Shown here: positions 4,667-9,549 of the stretch, piece after piece
Position numbering within the stretch: the first letter of the stretch is position 1
How the letters are laid out: every line of letters starts with the position of its first letter
Source of the DNA: Candidatus Woesearchaeota archaeon
GTDB taxonomy: Archaea > Nanobdellota > Nanobdellia > SCGC-AAA011-G17 > GW2011-AR20
Length of the DNA stretch: 9,549 nucleotides
Assembly (NCBI GenBank): GCA_018302915.1
Contig: JAGVZB010000018.1
Location: forward strand, 1-9,549
Direction: 5' to 3'
Made by a program: the position numbers and the translations under genes
The notes under the pieces: model-generated
What the model was told of the DNA's origin: nothing
Databases searched by the model: none
What the model saw: only the letters and a program-made list of their open reading frames with translations

Positions 4667-6088
4667 ATGGAAGTTAAGGTAAAAAAAGTTTCTGAAAACA
4701 TCTGGGAGATTCCAAGGGAAGATGGCATGCTTGTCCCAGGAAGGATTTTTGCTTCTGATAAGCTGATGAAATACATTGAGAAAGACAAGACATTGGAGCA
4801 GGTGAAGAATGTCGCTCATTTGAAGGGAATCTTGAAATATTCTTTAGCAATGCCTGATGCACATCAGGGGTATGGAGCATGTGTCGGTGGTGTGGCGGCA
4901 TTTGATTTGGATAAAGGGATAATATCTCCTGGAGCCATTGGTTATGATATAAATTGCGGCGTCAGAGTCCTCCAAAGCAATATTAAAGTAGATGACTTTC
5001 TTAAAAAAAGAACTGATATTCTCAATGCTCTCTATAAAAATATTCCTTCAGGTGTTGGTGGAAAAGCAAAAATAAAATTGAACAGGGAAATCTTAAAGGA
5101 AGTTTGCGAGACAGGAGTTGACTGGTGCATTAAAAATAATTATGCAACAAAGGAAGACAGGGAAAGGACAGAAGAATATGGAAGTATGAAAGGTGCTGAT
5201 TTCAAAGAGGTCACTGAAAGGGCAATAATTAGGGGGATGCCTCAGCTGGGAAGCTTGGGGGCAGGAAATCATTTTCTTGAAGTGCAGAAAGTGGATGAAA
5301 TATTTGATGAGAAAATAGCAAAAGTATTTGGAATAAAAAAAGATGATGTTTTGATTATGGTTCATTGCGGTTCCCGTGGATTTGGCCATCAGATTGCTTC
5401 CGATTACATTAAGATAATGGAGGAGAAGATTGGCTTTGAGGATTTGCCGGATAGGGAATTGATATGCGCTCCATTCAAGTCAGAATTAGGCCAGAAATAT
5501 TACAAGGCAATGTGCTGTGCTATTAATTATGCTTTCTGCAACAGGCAGATGATAACTTATTGGATAAGGGAAACATTTAGGGAATTTTTTCCGGATTCTG
5601 AGTTAAAATTAATTTATGATGTAGCTCATAACGCTTGCAAAATTGAAGAGCATATTATAGATGGCAAAAAAGAAAAGGTTGGAGTAATGAGAAAAGGAGC
5701 TACAAGGGCATTTGGTCCGGGAAGAAAAGATTTGCCTGAAATTTATCAAGAAACGGGACAGCCCATTCTCATACCAGGATCTATGGGCACTGCAAGTTAT
5801 ATTTTGGTCGGCACTAAAAAGGCGGAGGAAATTTCATTCGCTACCACTGCGCACGGAGCAGGAAGGGTTATGTCAAGGCATGCTGCATTGAGGCAGTTCA
5901 GAGGGGAGCAGATAAAAAAAGAATTAAGCGAAAAAAATATTGAAGTCAAAGCTGGTTCCTGGAAAGGTCTGGCAGAGGAAGGTCCTGGAGTCTATAAGGA
6001 CATAGATGAAGTAATTGAAGTAAGCCATAATTTAGGCATTGGAAATAAAGTAGCGCGTGTTATTCCGTTGGGAGTCATTAAAGGTTAA
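4667..6088 (+). CDS. rtcB: RNA-splicing ligase RtcB
   Basis: RtcB joins 2',3'-cyclic phosphate and 5'-hydroxyl RNA ends using GTP and Mn2+, sealing tRNA exons after intron removal. The 473-residue product is full length and has no intein. Metal and catalytic residues align with Pyrococcus RtcB. D94 and C97 lie in GAIGYDINCGVR; N201 and H202 in GAGNHFLEV; H233 in MVHCGSRGFGHQ. H321 lies in YDVAHNACKIEEH, and H396, the guanylylated His, in TTAHGAGR. Other family blocks are MPDAHQGYGACVGGVAAFD, KGATRAFGPGRKDLP and the C-terminal IPLGVIKG. Its activator archease is encoded upstream, and an intron-containing tRNA-Trp lies in the same window. The enzyme is cytosolic. The start is fixed by the family's N-terminus and a TATA-like box 25 nt upstream. 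Confidence 0.98.
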   Translation: MEVKVKKVSENIWEIPREDGMLVPGRIFASDKLMKYIEKDKTLEQVKNVAHLKGILKYSLAMPDAHQGYGACVGGVAAFDLDKGIISPGAIGYDINCGVRVLQSNIKVDDFLKKRTDILNALYKNIPSGVGGKAKIKLNREILKEVCETGVDWCIKNNYATKEDRERTEEYGSMKGADFKEVTERAIIRGMPQLGSLGAGNHFLEVQKVDEIFDEKIAKVFGIKKDDVLIMVHCGSRGFGHQIASDYIKIMEEKIGFEDLPDRELICAPFKSELGQKYYKAMCCAINYAFCNRQMITYWIRETFREFFPDSELKLIYDVAHNACKIEEHIIDGKKEKVGVMRKGATRAFGPGRKDLPEIYQETGQPILIPGSMGTASYILVGTKKAEEISFATTAHGAGRVMSRHAALRQFRGEQIKKELSEKNIEVKAGSWKGLAEEGPGVYKDIDEVIEVSHNLGIGNKVARVIPLGVIKG

Positions 6089-6090
6089 CA

Positions 6091-6104
6091 TTTTAAAAAT
6101 TTAC
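6091..6104 (+). promoter_or_regulatory. TATA-like box of the 75-residue membrane protein gene
   Basis: TTTTAAAAATTTAC lies just after the rtcB stop, centred about 24 nt before the ATG at 6121. The intervening CTTCTCTTTATCTTTTT is pyrimidine-rich, without a ribosome-binding site, so a leaderless transcript is likely. The T5 run at 6116-6120 could also serve as the rtcB terminator. Confidence 0.4.
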
Positions 6105-6120
6105 TTCTCTTTATCTTTTT

Positions 6121-6348
6121 ATGAAAATAGGCAGGATTACATTTGAATCGCTTTCCGAAGCGGTATTAGCATCATCTTGCGGGATATTTCTTGGTGTGTT
6201 CACATATGGTCTGTCAAGAGGAAATTATTCCTTGGCACTTATGTCCGGTGCATGCAGTTTTTACTCCGGATTGCTGGTTTATAAAATTGAAAGGCATGAA
6301 AGGGATTTAGAATCTGAACTGGAAAATGATATCAAAACTAAAATATAG
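6121..6348 (+). CDS. Small two-helix membrane protein of unknown function
   Basis: I do not recognise the family. The 75-residue product has two hydrophobic segments: LSEAVLASSCGIFLGVFTYG (about 11-30) and YSLALMSGACSFYSGLLVYK (about 36-55). A short SRGN turn separates them, and a strongly charged tail of 20 residues (ERHERDLESELENDIKTK) follows. Two cysteines sit inside the membrane segments. The gene lies between rtcB and the GTPase operon, each with its own TATA-like box at leaderless spacing, so it seems to be a single-gene unit. With the tail likely on the cytoplasmic side it could dock a soluble partner such as the neighbouring GTPase, but that is speculation. Confidence 0.75.
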   Translation: MKIGRITFESLSEAVLASSCGIFLGVFTYGLSRGNYSLALMSGACSFYSGLLVYKIERHERDLESELENDIKTKI

Positions 6349-6352
6349 AAAT

Positions 6353-6360
6353 TATTAAAA
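6353..6360 (+). promoter_or_regulatory. TATA-like box of the ArvABC-type operon; decides the GTPase start
   Basis: TATTAAAA is centred 26.5 nt before the ATG at 6383, the ideal distance for a leaderless transcript. This favours 6383 over the in-frame TTG at 6374, which would sit upstream of the predicted transcription start. Confidence 0.5.
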
Positions 6361-6382
6361 ACATCAGAATTTCTTGAATTAT

Positions 6383-7006
6383 ATGGCATTAAAGGGGTTT
6401 TTTAATTTGTTATTGAGCTTGTTTGGCAAGAGAAAAACAATAAAGCTTGGCTTCTATGGCCCAGTGAATGCCGGAAAGACCAGTCTCGCAAACAGGATTT
6501 CTAAGGATTTCACCGGGGAGGAATTAGGAGTAGTAAGCAAGATTCCCCACGAGACAAGGGAAATACAGATAAAGGAAAAAGTTAAGATAAAAAAAGGGAA
6601 CAAGCAGATGGATTTTAACTTGATAGACACCCCTGGGATAGCTACAAAGATAGATTACACTGATTTCATAAGGCATGGATTAAGCCAGAAGGAGTCAAAG
6701 GAGAGGGCAAAAGAGGCAACGCAGGGAGTCATTGAAGCTATAAAATGGCTGGAGAATGTTGACTGTGTTCTGGTTGTTCTTGATGCGGCAGAAAATCCTT
6801 ATAATCAGGTTAACATAACAATAATAGGAAATTTAGCAGCAAGAAAAATACCTGTTTTAATAGTTGCAAACAAGATGGACCTTAAGAAAAGCAAGATAAG
6901 AAGCATAGAATCCACATTCCCTCAATACAATGTTGTTCCTGTGTCGGCATTGACGGGGAAGAATATGGAATTATTTTATGATGAATTATTCAGGTTGGTA
7001 AAATGA
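6383..7006 (+). CDS. arvA: Era-like small GTPase, ArvA/OapA type (archaeal vesiculation GTPase)
   Basis: The 207-residue product has all G motifs: P-loop GPVNAGKTS (26-34), switch I Thr in HETRE (T58), DTPG (82-85), NKMD (163-166) and SAL (188-190). The N-terminal MALKGFFNLLLSLFGKRK is an amphipathic/hydrophobic helix with a basic end, suited to membrane attachment. The following two genes are the DUF2073 and zinc-ribbon partners that accompany this GTPase across Euryarchaeota. In haloarchaea the corresponding operon drives extracellular vesicle formation (ArvA, ArvB, ArvC; earlier called OapA-C). The family match is by motifs and gene order; the vesicle role here is transferred from those studies. 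It overlaps the next gene by 4 nt (ATGA). An in-frame TTG at 6374 would add three residues but is less likely. Confidence 0.88.
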   Translation: MALKGFFNLLLSLFGKRKTIKLGFYGPVNAGKTSLANRISKDFTGEELGVVSKIPHETREIQIKEKVKIKKGNKQMDFNLIDTPGIATKIDYTDFIRHGLSQKESKERAKEATQGVIEAIKWLENVDCVLVVLDAAENPYNQVNITIIGNLAARKIPVLIVANKMDLKKSKIRSIESTFPQYNVVPVSALTGKNMELFYDELFRLVK

Positions 7007-7374
7007 AGAAAGGATTGACGCTGCAGTTTGTGCCTTACAATGAAATAGGAAAATTGGACAGCAACAGCAAGATCAAGAAAATTCTGAAGGTTGTCAAGGA
7101 CAACAAGATAGTGCTTCTTGAGGGAAAATTAAAAAGCGAGGAAGAGGCAATGTTAATTCAAAGGACAATGGAGCAGATTGACAGGAATTTCAAGGGGATT
7201 GAGATAGCAACCATAGAGGGAAAGGATGAGAAGGATTTCATAGCAGTATTGAAGAAAAACCTAGCAAGGGCTCTTCTCGGGGACAAGTTTGGTTTGACAA
7301 TAATAGGCCCTGCTTCTATCGTGAAAGAAATCAAGAAGGATCCTAACAAGATAGAGCTGTTCACAAATAAATAA
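7003..7374 (+). CDS. arvB: DUF2073 / OapB-ArvB family protein
   Basis: The 123-residue protein matches the DUF2073 family by recognisable blocks: GLTLQFVPYNEIGKL (4-18), KIVLLEGKLKSEEEAMLIQR, FKGIEIATI, GLTIIGPASIVKEIKKDPNK and IELFT near the end. The family is found in archaea next to the Era-like GTPase and the zinc-ribbon protein. It is probably a cytosolic partner or regulator of the GTPase; no catalytic residues are known to me. Its start overlaps the GTPase stop by 4 nt, with a weak AGGTTGG ribosome-binding site at 6992-6998, so the two proteins are translationally coupled. Oligo-T (7388-7392) follows the gene and overlaps the next gene's own box, so part of the transcription may end here. 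Confidence 0.88.
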   Translation: MKKGLTLQFVPYNEIGKLDSNSKIKKILKVVKDNKIVLLEGKLKSEEEAMLIQRTMEQIDRNFKGIEIATIEGKDEKDFIAVLKKNLARALLGDKFGLTIIGPASIVKEIKKDPNKIELFTNK

Positions 7375-7388
7375 TTCTTAGCAAACCT

Positions 7389-7397
7389 TTTTATAAT
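7389..7397 (+). promoter_or_regulatory. Internal TATA-like box before the zinc-ribbon gene
   Basis: TTTTATAAT, preceded by GCAAACC, is centred about 24 nt before the ATG at 7417, with no ribosome-binding site between. This suggests that the zinc-ribbon protein and the gene after it have their own leaderless promoter in addition to any read-through from the GTPase promoter. Confidence 0.45.
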
Positions 7398-7416
7398 ATT
7401 TCAACATTCTTATACT

Positions 7417-7788
7417 ATGCCACACCAATGTGTCAGATGCGGGAATATGTATGAAGATGGTTCAGAGGAGATACTGAAAGGATGTAACTGCGGATCCAGA
7501 TTTTTCTTTTTTGTCAACAGGGCTCAGATGGAGAAGATGAAGAATCTCACAGTTGATTTGAGCGAGAAGGAAAGGACTGATATAGAAGTTGATGTGAAGG
7601 ACATGATAGGTGATTTGCTGGAGGACAAGCCGGTGATTCTTGACTTGGAGAATGTGAGGATATTGAAGCCAGGCCATTATGAAATCTCTTTAATAGATAT
7701 TTTCAAGGGAAAGCCCCTCGTATACAAGCTTGAAGAGGGAAAGTATGTTATTGATTTGGCAAGCACCTTTGAAAGCCTTGGTGGCTGA
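7417..7788 (+). CDS. arvC: Zinc-ribbon protein, OapC/ArvC (DUF2072) family
   Basis: The 123-residue product begins MPHQCVRCGN and continues KGCNCGSRFFFFV, so C5, C8, C23 and C25 form a CxxC...CxC zinc ribbon. A linker with acidic character (about 45-75) follows, then a C-terminal domain ending with VILDLENVRILKPGHYEISL, KGKPLVYKLEEGKYVIDLAS and the conserved-looking SLGG end. The order GTPase, DUF2073, zinc ribbon is the conserved archaeal cluster, in which the third protein belongs to the vesiculation operon (ArvC). Its biochemical role is unknown; nucleic-acid or protein contact through the ribbon is a guess. Its stop overlaps the start of the next gene by one base (TGATG), so that gene is coupled to it. 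Confidence 0.88.
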   Translation: MPHQCVRCGNMYEDGSEEILKGCNCGSRFFFFVNRAQMEKMKNLTVDLSEKERTDIEVDVKDMIGDLLEDKPVILDLENVRILKPGHYEISLIDIFKGKPLVYKLEEGKYVIDLASTFESLGG

Positions 7789-8558
7789 TGAGCATGTTAT
7801 ACATCCATTCACCAAAGGATTTGAACATAAAGACTGCAGAAGTTGAAAGTGTCCAGATAATTAGGAATGTAAAAGGCAGGCTTAAGATCCCGGTTTCTAA
7901 GGAATTATTGCTGAATGATTTCAGTCAGTATCTTATAGATATAAATAATATTGATGTCATAATTAATTCATCAGAGATTGTGAAGCCTGCGATAAGCAAG
8001 ATAAATGAGCTGATTATCAGCAGGAATTCTGTTTATGAACTGATAAATCTTGGCCGTGCAGTATCAATGCTTGAAGAGCTCTATGAGCCCATGATCAGCA
8101 ACATAAATTACCTGAAGGATATAGAATCATGGCAGAACCATATGCTTGGCAGCCTTGCTCTCATACTTAGCAGTTTGCCATCAGCAAGAACAACGGATGA
8201 AAAAATAAAATTGAACAACGAGCTTAATTTCATATTTAAAAGAATATTGAGGAACGACCAGATTCTGTTCAATTCAAGCGGGATGATAAATGAGGGGAAG
8301 TTTGCAAGGATAAATGACTTGAACAAGTCACTGAATGAAGGTTTTTTCTTTCATTTTACCGTGAAGGAGCATCTTGATAAGGTTAAATACAACGAGATAA
8401 AGGCAAGGATTCCTGACTCTGAGTTAAATAAGGTGAATGACATAGCAAAAGATATCATTGAAATAAAAAAAGGTGTTGACAGGGCTTATGATTACAACAT
8501 GAAGATGGTTCAGCTGATAGTCAACATTTATTCCTACCTGAAGGTTCTTGTCAGTTAA
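7788..8558 (+). CDS. Uncharacterised helical protein, fourth gene of the ArvABC-type operon
   Basis: I do not recognise this 256-residue family. It has no cysteine, no signal peptide and no clear membrane segment. Residues 1-60 look mixed, with a possible short beta region (SVQIIRNVKGRLKIPVS). The rest is rich in Leu, Ile, Asn and charged residues, suggesting a helical bundle: LGRAVSMLEELYEPMISN, SWQNHMLGSLALILSSL, ELNFIFKRILRNDQIL, VNDIAKDIIEIKKGVDRAYD. TGATG overlap with the zinc-ribbon gene shows translational coupling, so it is likely a partner in the same process. GGTGG (7780-7784) is only 3 nt from the ATG at 7788 but 9 nt from a second in-frame ATG at 7794, so either start is possible. 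The stop is directly followed by T6 (8559-8564), a probable terminator. Confidence 0.8.
   Translation: MSMLYIHSPKDLNIKTAEVESVQIIRNVKGRLKIPVSKELLLNDFSQYLIDINNIDVIINSSEIVKPAISKINELIISRNSVYELINLGRAVSMLEELYEPMISNINYLKDIESWQNHMLGSLALILSSLPSARTTDEKIKLNNELNFIFKRILRNDQILFNSSGMINEGKFARINDLNKSLNEGFFFHFTVKEHLDKVKYNEIKARIPDSELNKVNDIAKDIIEIKKGVDRAYDYNMKMVQLIVNIYSYLKVLVS
8555..8558. other. Stop codons of two convergent genes overlapping in TTAA
   Basis: The palindrome TTAA supplies TAA at 8556-8558 to the plus-strand gene and TAA at 8557-8555 to the minus-strand gene. The two transcripts must overlap at their 3' ends, since the plus-strand T-run lies inside the convergent coding sequence. Confidence 0.85.
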
Positions 8559-9549
8559 TTTTTTCTTGTTTTCGTAGAACCTATTCTCTTTATTACAATA
8601 ATAAGAAGTATAACTGTTAAACTACCTAATATTATAAATTTGAATATAATATTCTTTGGAGGTTCATATGGTGTTTCAGTTAATTCATTACATCTTGATG
8701 TTTCTTGATTACAGCCATGCTCACATATACTTGAATTCCATTTGATGCCTTTATCACATTGTTCCAAATTGCTTCCATTACATCTTACTTCATTAATTTC
8801 ACAGGTTTCTCCAGATATGGCAAAATAAGACAATCCGCTAGTTTCAGATTCGTAATAATAGTAATCATTTGTTTCTCTTATTAGTTTGGTTGGCAGTTTT
8901 TTCCATTCATCAGTAAACCTGTTTAAATATAATTTATTTTTATCAAAATTATCATCAACCCATTTTTTATCTACCTTAAACCCAATTGTCATCTCCTGAA
9001 TGCTATTTTCATTTAAATTTCTATGATCTAACTCTAAATATTGATAAACTCTGCCATTGATGTTTGTCGCAGGGTTTCTTTTTAATAATTTAACTGTTAT
9101 TTTTACATCTTGTAATTCTTCATTAACTTTAAATCTAATTTCAGTTAATTTTATTTCATCTTGATTAATGTACATTGTTTCTATCTTATTTGTAAATATT
9201 TTATTCCATTCTCTTGATATTTGGGATATTCCGGATGTTAATGATCTTGATGTTGTCTCTGATGAACCTCCTGGACTAGTTGATGGGGGGATATATACAG
9301 TTAAAGTTCTTGTTTCTGTTTGATTGCTACTTCCAGAATTATTCTTCGCATAACCATAGTAGCTATAATCTCCATTTGCTAAATTTCTTTGGTTGGAATG
9401 AAATATCCATTCATCAGCATCATATTTGTAGAGATTAGAATAATAATCCTGTAATACATCACCTTCTGTTAAAGTTCTGTTCCATATCCTTACTTCATCT
9501 ATTATTCCGTTAAAATTCTCCTCTCCTGTGGAGGAATCCCCTAGGAATC
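8555..9549 (-). CDS. Surface protein: LamG-like, PGF-pre-PGF domain, Cys-rich module, C-terminal membrane anchor (partial, N-terminus beyond right edge)
   Basis: The frame is open from the right edge to TAA at 8555, giving 330 visible residues. An ATG at 9175 lies inside the frame and is not the start. The visible order starts with the end of a LamG-like domain, with FNGIIDEVRIWNRTL (about 9513-9470) followed by YKYDADEW...YSYYGYAKNN...TETRTLTV. A Ser/Thr/Gly linker (PPSTSPGGSSETTSRS) follows, then a PGF-pre-PGF-type domain (about 9210-8810) with VYQYLELDHRNL, WKKLPT and GLSYFAISG. Next is a six-Cys module (8803-8690; CEINEVRC, LEQCDKG, CEHGCNQETSRC). Last come a membrane segment FKFIILGSLTVILLIIVI (about 8650-8590) and a basic tail KRIGSTKTRKN. 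LamG domains often bind glycans, and such proteins are usually cell-surface adhesins. PGF-pre-PGF usually precedes a PGF-CTERM sorting tail; here a plain membrane anchor is present instead. The beginning of the gene is outside the window. Confidence 0.88.
   Translation of the reverse strand, partial: FLGDSSTGEENFNGIIDEVRIWNRTLTEGDVLQDYYSNLYKYDADEWIFHSNQRNLANGDYSYYGYAKNNSGSSNQTETRTLTVYIPPSTSPGGSSETTSRSLTSGISQISREWNKIFTNKIETMYINQDEIKLTEIRFKVNEELQDVKITVKLLKRNPATNINGRVYQYLELDHRNLNENSIQEMTIGFKVDKKWVDDNFDKNKLYLNRFTDEWKKLPTKLIRETNDYYYYESETSGLSYFAISGETCEINEVRCNGSNLEQCDKGIKWNSSICEHGCNQETSRCNELTETPYEPPKNIIFKFIILGSLTVILLIIVIKRIGSTKTRKN

Noticed and set aside
4667..6088. Intein in RtcB
   Set aside because: The product is 473 residues with uninterrupted motifs, the size of an RtcB without an intein.
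6374..6382. TTG as start of the GTPase
   Set aside because: The TATA-like box at 6353-6360 puts the transcript start near the ATG at 6383, and the additional three residues carry no family signal.
9173..9175. ATG at 9175 as the start of the PGF-pre-PGF protein
   Set aside because: The frame is open to the right edge and upstream codons encode a recognisable LamG end and linker, so this ATG is internal.
1..9549. CRISPR array, insertion sequence, or prophage
   Set aside because: No regularly spaced repeats, transposase, integrase or phage structural genes were seen; the only tandem repeat is the 2 x 15 bp one before the transglycosylase.

Overview
The window is AT-rich archaeal DNA. The evidence is an intron-containing tRNA-Trp, archease plus RtcB (the tRNA-splicing ligase pair), a GTPase / DUF2073 / zinc-ribbon operon of the ArvABC (OapABC) type, PGF-pre-PGF and LamG surface domains, and many genes with a TATA-like box about 25 nt before the start codon (leaderless transcripts). 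The mixture of small proteins, short intergenic gaps and Woesearchaeota/Pacearchaeota-like surface proteins suggests a DPANN archaeon, but this placement is an inference from style, not from a marker phylogeny.

Layout. Positions 1-802 (minus) hold the N-terminal part of an exported protein of unknown function with a DSL-repeat linker. Positions 883-995 (minus) are a tRNA-Trp(CCA) with a 39-nt intron. Positions 1019-2268 (minus) are a two-gene unit: a helical protein ending in a UPF0175-like helix-turn-helix, overlapping a PIN-domain nuclease by 4 nt, which looks like a toxin-antitoxin-type module. Positions 2301-3257 (minus) encode an unrecognised protein with a PIN-like pattern of acidic residues. 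It diverges from archease (3306-3704, plus) across one palindromic TATA box. A 46-residue membrane protein not previously delimited by a long ORF lies at 3735-3875 (minus). Then, on the plus strand, come an exported GH23/SLT-type transglycosylase (4028-4630), RtcB (4667-6088), a 75-residue two-helix membrane protein (6121-6348), and a vesiculation-type operon: ArvA-like GTPase (6383-7006), ArvB/DUF2073 (7003-7374), ArvC zinc ribbon (7417-7788) and an unknown helical protein (7788-8558). Convergent to it, 8555-9549 (minus) is the C-terminal part of a LamG / PGF-pre-PGF / Cys-rich / transmembrane surface protein.

How they fit together. Archease and RtcB would ligate the exons of intron-containing tRNAs such as the tRNA-Trp in this same window. 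The GTPase operon, the membrane miniproteins, the transglycosylase and the two surface proteins suggest a neighbourhood rich in envelope functions. Genes for cytosolic proteins are mostly leaderless. Two of the exported or membrane genes instead have a strong and nearly identical AGGGGGTTA ribosome-binding region. No stretch longer than about 300 bases is without a gene; no CRISPR array, insertion sequence or rRNA was seen.
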